64,000 bases of DNA from Oikopleura dioica (taxonomy: Eukaryota > Chordata > Appendicularia > Copelata > Oikopleuridae). Where the stretch lies: the NCBI GenBank assembly GCA_907165135.1, contig OU015567.1, positions 4,407,001-4,471,000 of the forward strand, written 5' to 3'. The notes beneath the pieces were generated by a model. The model worked only from the letters and a program-made list of their open reading frames with translations, made no database searches and was not told the DNA's origin. Position 1 is the first letter of the stretch, and each line of letters starts with the position of its first letter. The position numbers and the translations under genes were made by a program. Of the stretch, positions 11,391 to 23,660 are shown one piece after another.

Positions 11391-14300
11391 TCAGGAGTAG
11401 TTGGAGAAATTCATTTTGAGCTCGATCTTTGGCTGGGCGCCATCACGGGACTCCGCCAACGCTGAATGTGCATTTTGCTGCGCCCGCACGCTTTTTTCGA
11501 CGATGAGTTTGAACTGACTGTCGGACAGGAGCACCCGTTTTACTGAAAGACGAGGTAAAGAAGCGACCGGGATATGGGTGGGATTTTTACCTGTTTGCGA
11601 ATATGAGCCAGAAGCAACTGTGAATAGCTGTAGAACTTCTTGGGTTTTGATTTCCTTCTGCAACAAGTTGAAGAGAAGTCGGACGTAGATTATCTTTTAT
11701 GGGGCTAGTAAATACGCTTCATGATGCCCTGAAACCCAAAAAAAAGGATTTATTGAAGAGGATCTATTTTTTTCAATATCTACTGTATCCGTATGTTGTG
11801 CCCATTCCTGTCCGCATTCATTATTTTCAGCAAATTGGGCAAAAATCTTCATTGCTTCAAGTGTATCCCTTGGAGACATGAGATTTTCCCAGATCAGTCG
11901 GCTTACATGGCTTCCAACATCATTTATCAAAACTAGACGCAATCAGTTTCAGACACGAACGATATAAGTCTTTTTATTACCTTTTTCAAGCCTTTCGTCT
12001 GCTTTTTTGAGGCAGGTCTGGATAAGTTGGACTGTCTGCGCTTGAGAGTCTTGTTTACCCAAGCCGTGGACGAACACCTTGCAGAGATCTTTGAGATGAG
12101 CCGTGGATAGTTGGAGATGATAGTTTGCAATGAAGAAGGCGGCAACGGTGGTGGATAGATTCACCGAGTGTTTATGTACAGGCAGATCGCAGTAGCGCAT
12201 TATGATAGAGTGAACTATCTTGTCATCAAAATTTTTGACGATCCCGAGAATCGAGACAACAGTAGATACTAACGAGGAACTGTATGGGAAGCGGCAAATC
12301 GTGAGGCAAAGGAGGGATGACAACGCGTACGAGAGGATTAGCTTATCTGACTCTTCCTCCTCCACGAGGTTCTTGAGCATTTGCGTAATGAAGCCAAGGG
12401 ATGCATCAGAACACGATTTTTCCAACGCACATATGGTAGTTTCTAGCGCAAATTGTCTTTTATAAGCTTTCAAATGATACGTTTTTACGATATTTAGCTG
12501 TTTTAACGCCGAAACGCAGGGCGACCAATTAATTGGTACAAGGCTCTTTAATGCCTCATAAACCAACTTTTACTTTACGCTAGAAAAAAATGAACCCCCA
12601 CTTATGGAGCTACTTTTTATCGAGGAATTCGATTCCGGTGTCAAAAAAATTCTTTTTTGAAAATTTTTGATTTTAGCTATTGAACGAAATTTTGAACTCG
12701 GATATTTTTTTATTCTTTCAACAATAAATCGCCATTACGTCGTCATTCGACACATTTAGAAATACGCATATTTACTCATATTTATGTTATGATAAGGATA
12801 TAATATGGGGATGAAATTGAAGCTAAGCGTCTGAGAATTTTTTATCTCTATCATTTATTCAGTAGACTTATCAGTTTCATTGTTAAAAAGGGGTAAAAGG
12901 GCCATACCAATTAATTGGTACGATCTGCGTTCAACCTTGAAAAAATTTTATGCGTTCCGGCGTTAAAAGGCTTTCCTGAGATCGTCGTTGAGCTTCACGG
13001 AAGAAATGATTCTTGTCGATATCTCCAACGCCTTTTCTGTCAGTTTTTCTTCATTTCTAGTGATGATTACTCTATGAGCAACTCTCAGAATGTCCTGCAA
13101 GATGTCCATCTTTGATGAAAGCTCGTCGAAGTGAATCTTTGCCAGGGCAGAGGTCGCATGCAGCGCGTCTTCAGCAGAAATACTCGACGCTGGAGCTAGA
13201 AGAGTTTCAACAGCGAGTCCAGTGATGAGTTGGACGATTATTTCGCGCTCATCCGCTTCGTTCCAGTATTCGTCCAGTTTTGTCAAGATTGCGACTGCGT
13301 GAGCGATAGAATTGCATATTCTAGCGAAATAAATTATGAATAATAGGAAAACAAGTACCGTTGCTTAGATGATTTGGCCAAGAAGGAGATCCAGATCTTC
13401 TTCAAGTCCGTCAATTCTACACTGACCAAGTTCAACATTCCATCTGGCGGCAATTCCCTCTCTGGGCCAAATTTAAACCCTCCCGTGGCTTGCTCGGCGG
13501 CAGCGATGTAAATATCTGCCCAAGACATGATGCATGCTTCGTCTTTCAGCTGGCACATTTTCGGCGACGCGTGACCTTCTTTTGTCGGGTATCGGATCAA
13601 ATCGAGGGAGGAAACCATCAGTCGGTAGACGCGCTGGATATCGTTGGTGCTTGACGCGACGCCAGAACTGAGCCACTTTGCGGCGACGCTAGAAGCTTGG
13701 ACGGAGACGAGAGGCAACGAGTCGCTAGAAAAGGCAGGGCGAAGAGCAGCGGAGATATTTGCTTGGTACTGCTCAAGAAGAAAGCTTCCAGCGACATCCG
13801 GGTCCATCGAGTTTTTGAAAAGATCGATTAAACTGAAGTGAATTGAGTTTTTTTCGTGGAAAAAGAGAGGCCTTACCGTTCTAGGGAGGTCAAACCGGCG
13901 ATAGAAAGCTGCGTGTTTGAGTCCGTAGCGGCGATGAAAAAGCAGCGGATCAGATCTGACAAGTGCGTCACTAGAAATTGGCTCTTATCTCCCTTTTCTT
14001 GTCTGCATAATTCCAAATCGAAGTGCGCTCGGTGACCAGAATCCACGCAGTGTTCCATGATATTGCTCAAAATCTCAGCTGCGAAAACACGTGTCCTCCA
14101 ATGCGGCTTTTCTTTCTTCTCGCCTTCGTTCATCGTCATTTTCTCCTCGTCGTCTTCTTCTTCTGAGTCTTCTCCGAGGTTATTAGAACTTTCATTGACA
14201 GCAGCATGGGATGCTTGAAAGACTTCTCGGACAAGAGCGATCCAGAAGCTTGTTTTTTCCTCGATTCTTGCTGTTAGGAGGAGATTTAGCGTGTCTCGAA

Positions 14301-17300
14301 CCTGAAAATAATCGTAAAAAAGAGAGTCAAGGAGCTTCAAACCTGATTTAGCGCGATTCCATCCGGTATTTCGAAAAGATCAAACAATTTGCTCTCAATT
14401 CCATTGGGATAGATCCCTTCACAGAGGATTGAAACATCTCTTGGGTTTCTTTGTGACAGTTGCCTGATACAACCGACGGCGACGGATTGAAGCTGTGTGT
14501 CGAGATTGGAGTTTAAGTACTCGCAAAGACGGGGGACGATTCTTGAGAGATTCTCTTCCTTTGGAACAAACATTTGAAGACATTGGGCACAGGAAATCGC
14601 TTCTTGAACCGCTGTTGTTGATTCTAGCACGGCTATGCAAGCTCTTATCGTCCTAAAAAGCGATAAAATCGGGCAAAGGGGGAAGGTTTACCTTAGGGAG
14701 TCTTCATCCATTGACAATTCCGGGCCAATGACAGTAATTAACGCCTGTAACAACTTTGACAAACACTTGACATTCTGCATGGATGAGTTTGCAGCAAGCA
14801 GTTGATCCAAAACGCAATCCACCGTCGGTTCGATAAAAGATGTGTAGTTCGGGCCAACAGCGTCGACGACCAAATACAGCGCGAATGTCGCCCAAGTCTG
14901 AACCTGCCCAAGCCTGGCATCATTCGCGATGGAGAGAAGAATTGAACAAGTCGTCCGGATGTGGGAGTTTTTTGCACCAGTTCCGACAAATCTATGTAAA
15001 TCGCCCAAAACGAGGCAGAATCCCGACTTTGCCGCTTCCGTTGATTTCGGGTCCTTGATCTTTTCGAAGGACAATTGTGCGAGACTGTTGATCAAATGTG
15101 GGTTCAATTGCGCCAGCCGACCAAGGCCGGATGAAGCTACGCACTTGACAATCGGGCTCGGGTGAGAAACGAAGGAGATGAGCAACTCCGCGGTGGCTTT
15201 TATAACTTGTTCGTCGCCAACAGTACCTTTGAGTCTGCTGCATTCTTTGAGGGCAAGAGAAAACGCTGCTAGAATGTTGACTTGGATAAAAACCCGGCGA
15301 TCTTTTCGAACTTGACGGAGGCATTGAATGAAGTGATTGGCAATTTGCGCTCTGTGTTTGATCGCGGAGAGTGGAAATGCCTGGCCAAAGAGGGTACAAG
15401 CTTCGTCTAGCAGCTGATTCTGGAGAGGAAGCGGTTCGGGCATGTCTACAGACTTGGTGATTATGCTTGATGCTGAGTGCTGAAGACATCCTAGAGGCAT
15501 TTTGCATGTTTGAACGATATTCCCGTCCGATAATAATTCTAGATCTTGGACGTCCACTAATGAGTCGAGCAAGGATGTGGTGTATAATTCGTTGGATTCG
15601 GCCAGAGTGATGTCGGAGACTAGATGCTTGAGAAGATCCGAAAGGCTATGTTCCCACAACTCTCGCGGACAGGCTGAAAGGGTCGAATAAAGAACCATTT
15701 TGTAGTAATGAACGACGGAAACAAGGGGCTGGCCGAAGGTTGAAACGACTTTTGCGGTATGCGAGAGATATTCTAGCGCCGCCCGGAGAATTCTCACGAT
15801 CGTTTCAGACTGTTTACTGACTAGTTCTGGATGTTCTTCTACAAAGACCTTGAGCGCTTTGAGTGCTCCAGATCGGGATTCGACGATGAGACGAACTTGA
15901 TCGCAACTTTCTAGCTTTTGCTCTTTCAAATACGCTCCTTTGACATCTCCGCTCGGAAACGACGCCGAAGCCTGACTCAAAATTGTTGAAACAATTTCGT
16001 CACTCGTTTCAGGAACTGAAAGAACACCACAATACAGTAGCCAGGCGCCAAGGAATTTCGAACGAGAAGTTGCGGCATCTGCGGACTTGGATTTCAAAAG
16101 ATCATGGGCATTTTCCAGAATGGGATTAATGTGGCATGATTCGATGACAGTATGGCGGCACAAGCCGATCGAGCTCAAGTTGGCGACCAAAGCGCATGTG
16201 TGGCCTTCCACGGCGATACGATTAGACTTGAATTTGCACAGTCTGGAGACGAGAGTGTTGAAAATTGACCAGTGAAGGGAAGGCTGGGACAGGGCGATTT
16301 GCCGGAGACACCAGGCCGCGGAAAGACGAGCCATGGGAAGCTCGTGGCAAAGAGTTGATTGAAGACCAGTTGTTACTGTTCCGTCGGAAAGAGAAGGCAA
16401 GGAGGATGATTGAAGAATGAGCGTTACAGAAGTGATGGCTTGAGAAGCAAGGGAGAGGGCATAGCCGCTTTGGATATCCGGCGAGGCGCAGTGGTCGCAA
16501 ATGAACTGGCCCAGGACCTTCATCGCTTGAAGCTGCGCCTTTTCAGGCAGTAATTGGCCCACTGTTTCGAAAAGGATCCTCCTTAGCTGGCGACAAGTGT
16601 ACAGTGCTTCTTGGTGACTCTGGGTCGTTCTTGGCTCCATCGCAATGCCCAAAATATGCCCTAGAAACAGCGTTGAGTTTGACTCAAGCCAATTCGATCC
16701 CAATCCTCGAATGAGGAAGACATGCGCATCTGCGATTCCCAATTTGACGATAGAAGGCGAAATGTCTTGCTTGAAAATTTCGCGCTTTTGAACGCAAGCT
16801 CCGGTAATAAACGCCTGTCTGAAGTATCCGAGGACTTCTTGGAGCGTTGGTTTTCGATCCTTTTTGTTGTCTGGCGGGAGTTTGATGTTGTTGTTGAGCG
16901 CTGAGAGGGCGAGATTCGCGATGAGGATGGAGAAGCTTTTCGTCCGCCCCTCGTTGGTCATGTATTTCGCGGCGAGAGAGAAGAGAGCTTCGAATTCGGA
17001 CTGGACCAGCAGGGCTGGGTAGAACTTGGCGAGTTGTGATAGGCAATCTGCGGCGCTGCATCGAACATTGACTTTTGAGAGTTAAAAGATGTAGTAAAAG
17101 GTTCCAAAATTAATAGAATTGGTATTTAGGGCTCATTAGAAGTAATAAAGAAAAAAATTGGTAAAGATTTAATAATTGGGGGATTATGGCGTCTTGTTCC
17201 GAATCCAGAATTCAGAAAAGTAACGACTTCTTTAATTCAAACTCTGCCTGAGGAATGTGTCATGTAAGGCCTGACAGCTTTGTAAATCTTCGCATGAAAC

Positions 17301-17876
17301 ATGGAGGCTGAATTCTCCAGTCCAGAAAGAACCTTTCCAATCGCCGTTAGGGTCTCGCATCTTGTCGCTTCGCTCACTTTCAGTCCTATCAGTAACGAAG
17401 AGATCGTATCCATCATGCAGGATCCGAGAAGTCTTCCGAGCTCTTGAAAGAGCGTTCCGATCACTTCTAGCGCAAACAATCGCTGGCCATTTGATTCTTT
17501 CGCTTCTGGCTTCTTTTGCACAAGATCTGCGCAAGTAATAACCACCTGGTAAGCGCCAAAGGGGTTTCCCTTACTGTACATTCTAGCCATCGCTTCCGCT
17601 GTCAGACGACGAACGGGAGGGGCTGCATTGCAAAGGAGAAGGGCATCCAGTTCTTTTGTCAACTCGGGCTGGCATTTTCGGACGATTACTGGGTCAGTTT
17701 GTCGAAGAAAATCTTGAACTTCAGTTAACCAGTCGAAAACTAGCGAATGTCTTCTGGCGTCCGGCAATCGACTGAAATCAAATGAATGATTATTTAAAAC
17801 TTTTCTTGAAAATAAATTGTTAATTTATTTACCTGAGATGTTCTTTATTCAGACTGGGAGGCTTTTCAGCCGCCAT
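11391..17876 (-). CDS. HEATR5B: HEATR5B homologue (HEAT-repeat protein, AP-1/dynein linked)
   Basis: Eleven exons read on the minus strand: 17876-17833, 17771-17248, 17071-14692, 14652-14343, 14301-13877, 13832-13359, 13320-12999, 12566-11981, 11932-11784, 11657-11591 and 11542-11391. They total 5433 nt, exactly 1810 codons plus stop. The order of motifs follows animal HEATR5 proteins from the N-terminus (GRLLGSCMMDTISSLL) through VRCSAADCLSQL, ARLSAAWCLRQIAL, KHRAQIANHFIQCLRQV and TCSILLSIANDA to the conserved C-terminal KIELKMNF. Known HEATR5 proteins work with the AP-1/aftiphilin machinery and dynein in endosomal traffic. An acidic low-complexity insert lies in exon 5 (EDSEEEDDEE). Intron 2 uses a GC donor (17247-17246). 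The protein is somewhat shorter than the vertebrate one. Confidence 0.93.
12478..12972. repeat. Imperfect inverted repeat spanning a HEATR5B intron
   Basis: The palindrome ACCAATTAATTGGT occurs at about 12527-12541, inside exon 8, and at 12905-12919, inside the intron near its donor. Each is followed, in opposite orientation, by CTGCGTT and GGCGTTAAAA blocks. The exonic arm codes for the protein, so the intronic arm is probably an inverted copy of exon-edge sequence. Confidence 0.55.
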
Positions 17877-18249
17877 TTCAATATTTTCTTTTCCAACAGG
17901 AATTCTCTACTACGTCTTCATTTTCGAATCTCGATAGCGAGAATTTCCAATTTTGGGCGCTACTGGCCAATCGCGCTCGCGTGAGATTCTCTTTTCTTCA
18001 GCGCGGGCACCTTTTTTCGGGAAATGGCCGGGTAAATTCAGGTAAATTTTGTGCTTGATATTTCTGGAACTTCTGGAATAGAAACTGAACGATCACTTTT
18101 AGGACTCTTCTTTATTGTAAAGGGCTAAGGCTGACATTTTAAAAAAATATTTTTTCAGAGCTGAGCAGGGCGACTTCAAAGCCAAGTTGAATTTGTCAAA
18201 TCTTTTTCCGGGCTCTAGAAAATGCCGTTGCTCTTTCCACAGAAGCTCA

Positions 18250-21151
18250 ATGATGACTTCTAAAATTCTTCTTTTTATTAATTTTTCGTTTGCGCTTATT
18301 GGGAAAGAGAGTATTTTAGACTTGCGGATTATAGATAGGCCTCGGACGTAAAAATCCATCACCTCGAAAACGCTTAGGTACCTGCAAATTTCTTTGTGGA
18401 ATGTCTAGAACGGCTCATTGTGAGTCTATAAAACCAAAAAAATTGAAAAAAAAATTTCGATTTTCGGCTGAAAATTCGAAAAGTTGTGAGATTTTTTGAG
18501 TAGGTACTGGAAAAGTGCTGATTTGACCCCGATCCAGTCAGATTTCGGGGTGACAAGTAGCATCATTAGAAAGCTCTTGAAATTTGCTACAAGAAACTGC
18601 AATAAAAAAATTGTACCCGAGCTTCCTGTGTTGAGTTATTTGAGGTTGAAAGCGAAGATTGAGGCCAGATTTCACCAAATTTGCTAATTTCTCGCGATTA
18701 TTTTGTAATTATTAATGTTATGGTATAAATACTTGAACGAATGTTCTTACACACCCTTAGTGAGTCGACCGGTCGCCCAACCGCGTGGTTAACCAGCCGG
18801 TAACCGCGGCCCAACCAGCCGGTTTTCCTCAAGAATCATCGAAATAACCATTATAATGTATGCTTTTTGAATATTGATCAATTGACGATCATTTTGTAAT
18901 GGCCACTTATGGTCATCTTTGGTCAACTTTGGTCTAGTTCGGCCGGAGGACCCTGGAGGACCTCCCTGGTGGAAGACCCTCCGATGGAAGACTAATACTT
19001 AAAATACTCAATATATGGCCGCGCTCGGCCAGAATATGGCCATCTATGGTCAACTTTGGCCACTTTATGCCGGAGGACCCCCGGAGGACCCCTTCTCCCG
19101 GATGAAAATCTACTGGAAGACCAAAATTAAATAATGAAATCGCTTGGGCTAAGAATTGAAACTTTTTTTCAATCAGAGAGCCGACCCGAAGGGGAGCCCT
19201 TGCCCGTTCATTTATTTTCAATCAGAGACAGGGCAAAGCCGACCCAAAGGGGACGCCTTGCCCGTTCTTTTTTTTACAATCAGAGTCGGGGCGAAGCCGA
19301 CCCGAAAAAAAAACCATGCCCGTTTATTCTTTAAAATCAGATTCAGGGCGTAGCCCTAATCAGCCAGCCGTTTCTGTTAAATACCAACATGAATACCATT
19401 TTCATTATAAAATTTAAGAATTATAAAATGTATTCAGATTAAAAACAGTGTTTCCGATCTCGATATAATTGTATTTATTTACTCAAAAAACTAATTTAAA
19501 GGGAGTTGAAAATGACCAATCGAGTTTATTTCAATTGTAATATCGTACTTATTCAGAATCATTTATAGGTAAGAATGTCATTCATAGATGGCCATAAACT
19601 GGCCAAGCGCGGCCATATATTGAGTATTTTAAAAATTAGTCTTCCATCGGAGGGTCTTCCACCAGGGAGGTCCTCCAGGGTCCTCCGGCCGAACTAGACC
19701 AAGGATGACCATAAGTGGCAATTTACTGGCCGAGCAAAATGATCGTCAATTGATCAATATTCAAAAAGCATACATTATAATGGTTATTTCGATGATTCTT
19801 GAGGAAAACCGGCTGGTTGGGCCGCGGTTACCGGCTGGTTAACCACGCGGTTGGGCGACCGGTCGACTCACTAAGGGTGTGTAAGAACATTCGTTCAAGT
19901 ATTTATACCATAACATTAATAATTACAAAATAATCGCGAGAAATTAGCAAATTTGGTGAAATCTGGCCTCAATCTTCGCTTTCAACCTCAAATAACTCAA
20001 CACAGGAAGCTCGGGTACAATTTTTTTATTGCAGTTTCTTGTAGCAAATTTCAAGAGCTTTCTAATGATGCTACTTGTCACCCCGAAATCTGACTGGATC
20101 GGGGTCAAATCAGCACTTTTCCAGTACCTACTCAAAAAATCTCACAACTTTTCGAATTTTCAGCCGAAAATCGAAATTTTTTTCAATTTTTTGGTTTTAT
20201 AGACTCACAATGAGCCGTTCTAGACATTCCACAAAGAAATTTGCAGGTACCTAAGCGTTTTCGAGGTGATGGATTTTTACGTCCGAGGCCTAATTATAGA
20301 GCAAACGGAAGAGAATGTGCTTTTAGAGTGGAGAGAAGGCGTAACGCTTGATAAATACTTTATAATTATTTACAAGGAATATGGAAACTACGAGTACGAA
20401 TACGTAAGTTCAAGCTTGGGCTCAGCATGATTAATTGAACTGTAGCTCAACGAACAAGCCGTCGAAAAACCCTTTGCAAATGTGGTCGGTCTCGAGCCCA
20501 ATACATTCTACAAATTTGGCCTTTACGGAACAAACGGAACAGCTGCAACTAGAGGCGCTACTTCTTGGATTGTCGCCCGAACGCTTGGTGAGACTGTCAG
20601 ACAATTTCCAGGGACTTTGTATCCGGACAACAGTGGTTTTGCTTCCTTGGTTGTTTTGCCTGACTCGTTGGATGACTGGTGGGACCAGTGTGCGTATGTT
20701 CTGACGATAGATCTTCAGGTAGAATTTCCACTGATAAGGAAAGAAGGAGACTTTCTAGTGTCCGATTAAATCAATCGATTTCGACGTCGGAGAGTCCGTG
20801 GTCGTCATTGAAAGAGGAGAAGAAGAGCTCGTCTTGGCTTTCGGAAAAATGGCGCTAGACTCTGTTTTCAGAGTGCACAAGAAGTTTCATTATTTTGTGC
20901 ATGTTGACCCAGACCATTGCAATATTACATCGTTGGAGGACAAATTTATCATATGTAGGTTACTAGAGTGTGACTTTTAGGCAATAGTTTTTTCAGCGAG
21001 AAATGATGACTCGGTGGGGATCATGAACGAAATAATTACAGTTTCAGAAGAAGCAACTTGGCCAACTGAAGCTTTTTATGAAGGGATAAGAAAATGTTTA
21101 GATAATAAGTTTTACGTATTATCTAAATTTACGTTAGCGTTATACGTCTAA
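18250..21151 (+). pseudogene. Secreted FN3-domain protein interrupted by a transposon
   Basis: Coding pieces: 18250-18335 (ATG, signal peptide, start of the FN3 domain), then after the insertion 20301-20403, 20446-20718, 20759-20954 and 20997-21151. Skipping the element and one 8-bp target copy restores one frame across the whole gene (first exon 189 nt, phase 0 at its donor). The FN3 core is visible as NVLLEW, YFIIIYKEYG and VVGLEPNTFYKFGLYG. A second Cys-containing domain follows (about 130 aa, possibly CUB-like; not certain). It is head-to-head with HEATR5B, 373 bp between start codons. As it stands the insertion brings an in-frame stop unless it is spliced; a GT at 18348 and an AG ending at 20246 would remove most of it in frame. 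Confidence 0.75.
18336..20292. mobile_element. Foldback hAT-like element with ~700-bp inverted arms
   Basis: The ends TAGGCCTCGGACG and CGTCCGAGGCCTA are flanked by an exact 8-bp duplication ATTATAGA (18328-18335 and 20293-20300), as for hAT-superfamily insertions. The arms (about 18336-19045 and 19580-20292) are nearly identical inverted copies, so the same 63-aa ORF appears on both strands (18496-18687 and 19944-20135); no transposase similarity is seen. The middle holds three to four imperfect direct repeats of about 62 bp (19165-19345). The insertion is in the first coding exon of an FN3 protein. Confidence 0.85.
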
Positions 21152-21277
21152 GCTCGTTACATATTTAAAATTTCTGACCAGATTGAATTGAAGTAAATTT
21201 AAAGTCACTACTTTAAATAATAATAAAAAATATGGTGTCTATTTTTTCATGAAATCTTCATGAAATCTATCTAAGAA

Positions 21278-21658
21278 ATGAACTCGTTCTATGCTCTTTT
21301 TGAACCCCAAAATATCCTCAAAAAGCCTGCCGAAACCTGGGTCCGCCTCGTCAGTATAGATTTGAAGCCTTATCAAGTGTCTGTCTGCCCTCCAAAGATC
21401 CTACTCGAGAGTTCATCAACGCTATCTCAAAACTGTGCAACATCTGTCAGCCTCACTGAAAACGAACTTGGCTGGAATTTGGACTTTGAAGCAAACTACA
21501 CTTCTGGAATTTGCGAAGCGAATCAAGATCGACTCTGCGAAACGCGACTCTTTCAAACGCATCTTTGGCAAAACGACTTTGGAATTGGCATTGTCGAGAA
21601 TCTTTCGTGCTCTGTGCGCATTGATTTTTATGTCGAATTTGCTGTGTTTTTATTTTAA
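21278..21658 (+). CDS. Unrecognised 126-aa protein
   Basis: A single open frame with no signal peptide at the first ATG. It has five to six cysteines in its C-terminal two thirds and a hydrophobic end (YVEFAVFLF) that could be membrane-facing or a GPI signal. It starts 127 bp after the FN3 gene stop on the same strand, so a shared transcript is possible. Coding status is uncertain because the frame has no intron to test. Confidence 0.35.
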   Translation: MNSFYALFEPQNILKKPAETWVRLVSIDLKPYQVSVCPPKILLESSSTLSQNCATSVSLTENELGWNLDFEANYTSGICEANQDRLCETRLFQTHLWQNDFGIGIVENLSCSVRIDFYVEFAVFLF

Positions 21659-21751
21659 TTAAACAGTTGCTCAATGAAATTATAAAATATTCACAAAAGG
21701 AAAAGTAACTCGATCGATTTTGCTTGTCAATCCAGGATTTCTGATAAATAA

Positions 21752-22336
21752 TTAGTTTTTAATTGAAGCCACGGGTTTTGTTTGGAGAGTGGAAGACTGA
21801 TTGAAGATCCGGTTGAGCTCCTCGTTGATGTCAAGTTTGAAGGTTTTCATTTCCGCTGCCAGCTCTTCTAGTGGACTGTCGAGCGCTAGAATAATATGAA
21901 AGTCAAATATGCAAGGTTTTCTATTGAATTGAACCCTTTGAAAGAAGAAAGAGTTAATTTCTAAGCAACTCAAACTTAGAGAAAAAGCTGAGTCAGTTTC
22001 AGAAGAGCGTAAATTAAAAGCCGCGTAGCGGCTTTTTTCTTAAACGAAGCCGCAAAGCGGCTTTGCCAGTATCGAGAAATAGATTGAACCGGTAATGTTG
22101 CGAAGCCGCTTTGCGGCTTCGATTTCTAAAAAGCCGCTACGCGACTTTTAATTAATGCTCTTCACAATCTGACTCAGGTTTTCTGCACAGGTTTCCGAGC
22201 ACATGCTAATTTATTAAAAAATCTTACCAGTTTTAATTTCCATATTTCTTTCTTCATCTTCCGGATTCGTCTCTGGCGGCGGTGGAGGCACGAAAAACGG
22301 TCTGCCATCCTTATCTCTTTGAATGATTCTTGCCAT
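21752..22336 (-). CDS. Small proline-rich coiled-coil protein, unrecognised
   Basis: Exons 22336-22228 and 21885-21752 join at phase 1 into an 80-aa product. It starts MARIIQRDKDGRPFFV, has a polyproline run and an acidic stretch, and ends in an amphipathic helix (EELAAEMKTFKLDINEELNRIF). The intron of 342 bp is long for this locus because it contains a MITE. No family recognised. It lies directly downstream of the BORCS6-like gene on the same strand, so co-transcription is possible. Confidence 0.6.
21985..22205. mobile_element. MITE, GGCTCGGCAACCTG family, decayed copy
   Basis: Degenerate terminal repeats (CTGAGTCAG on the left, CTGACTCAGGTTTTC on the right) enclose two hairpins built from GAAGCCGC/GCGGCTTC. 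It sits in the intron of the small proline-rich gene. Ends are approximate. Confidence 0.6.
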
Positions 22337-22831
22337 TTTCGCTTTGAGGCATTTTCTCGAGAAAAGAATCTTTGTATTCAAAAAGTGAAAAGAAATGAAA
22401 AGAAATCGGCGACGGGCTTCGGCGCGGTCGTCACTGCGGCTCGGCATTCGCCCGATCGATCAGTTGGTGTGAACGCGGTGCCACGTCCTGGCGCTTATTA
22501 CTCTACTATCTACTCTCTTTGCTCTGATATTAAAAAAAAACAGCGTTCAAAGTCAATGACACAAGCTCAATATCACGGGCAATGGGAAAGGAAATTAATC
22601 AATTTTCGGGAATGACTCTTTCCCGAATCAACTTCACTTTTATCTGTATGAAAGAAAGGCTTTATTTACTGTAAGAAATTTTGAAAGCAAAAAGCGAAGA
22701 AATTTACATCGAGTCGACTTTTTCTTCCAAAACGTCCAAAAGCGCTGAAATCTGCTTGAGTCGCTTCTGAGCGTTGTACACAATGATCATCTTCCTGTCG
22801 ATTTCTTCCATTACAGACATGGCACTGTAAG

Positions 22832-23083
22832 CTGGGCTCGGCAACCTGTGTACAAAACCTGAGTCAGGGTCTACAGATCGAAAGTGAAAAGCCGCGTAGC
22901 GGCTTTTATTATAATTTATAAACGAAGCCGCGAAGCGGCTTCGCAGATATGACGTACTCGATTTATAACTAATTTCTGGCGAACCCGCTTCGCGGCTTCG
23001 TTTATAAAAAAGCCGCTACGCGGCTTTTGATTTTAGATTTGTAGACCCTGACTCAGGTTTTCTACACAGGTTGCCGAGCCCAG
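22832..23083. mobile_element. hAT-type MITE with 8-bp target duplication, intact copy
   Basis: The termini are CTGGGCTCGGCAACCTGTG and its inverse, with ACTGTAAG duplicated at 22824-22831 and 23084-23091. The interior is two hairpins of GAAGCCGC/GCGGCTTC type. It interrupts coding sequence of the BORCS6-like gene. It is the best-preserved of about eight copies in this window. Confidence 0.88.
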
Positions 23084-23217
23084 ACTGTAAGCCTTCTTGA
23101 CCGCGTGGTCACTTGCTTCGCCAAGTTCCGAGGCAAACTCGCGCATTGTTTGAGTTGTGGGAGAAGGTCCTCTCCTCTTAGGCATAGTAACTGGCTCGAA
23201 TGGCGGACAAAGTCCCC

Positions 23218-23289
23218 GGAGAAGTAGTGCAGTGGTAGCACACCGGTTCATGAACACGGAGGTCCCTGGTTCGACCCCAGGCTTCTTCA
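23218..23289 (+). ncRNA. tRNA-like sequence in the first LTR
   Basis: A 7-bp acceptor stem GGAGAAG/CTTCTTC (one G-U), D arm GTGC-loop-GCAC, and perfect T arm CCTGG-TTCGACC-CCAGG are present. B-box (GGTTCGACCCC) and A-box-like (TAGTGCAGTGG) promoters are readable. The anticodon arm is poor: the stem CCGGT/CACGG has two mismatches and the loop TCATGAA lacks U33. It is therefore called tRNA-derived rather than a working tRNA gene. Confidence 0.6.
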
Positions 23290-23588
23290 ATACTTTTCAC
23301 TCGCCTTTGCCTGATCCTACAAACTGGTGAAGACAGTGGGTTGTCTAGGTAGCCAAAACAAACCCTAAGCTGAGATTGACAAAGGTTCACTCAGTAGCTC
23401 AGGAGAAGCTGAAGGTTGGGAGGGTTGGTAGGCTTGTAACGGTTGGGGACCGTGGCACCAGACAAAGAACCAAAACCCAAGGCGGCATATGTAAGACGAG
23501 TTGTTAGAGCAGTTACTAGGGGGAGTTGTGGGAGAAGGTCCTCTCCTCTTAGGCATAGTAACTGGCTCGAATGGCGGACAAAGTCCCC

Positions 23589-23660
23589 GGAGAAGTAGTG
23601 CAGTGGTAGCACACCGGTTCATGAACACGGAGGTCCCTGGTTCGACCCCAGGCTTCTTCA
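23589..23660 (+). ncRNA. tRNA-like sequence in the second LTR
   Basis: Same sequence as at 23218-23289, in the downstream identical terminal repeat. Confidence 0.6.

Noticed and set aside
14992..15507. 171-aa minus ORF in another frame of HEATR5B, and the + strand ORFs over 14840-15165
   Set aside because: They overlap a long exon whose frame is fixed by clear family similarity.
18496..18687. A 63-aa protein encoded twice (also at 19944-20135)
   Set aside because: It lies in the inverted arms of the foldback element, so duplication is structural; no transposase motif or other support for translation.
23218..23289. A functional tRNA gene (CAT anticodon)
   Set aside because: The anticodon stem has two mismatches and the loop lacks the invariant U33; the copies sit in transposon ends.
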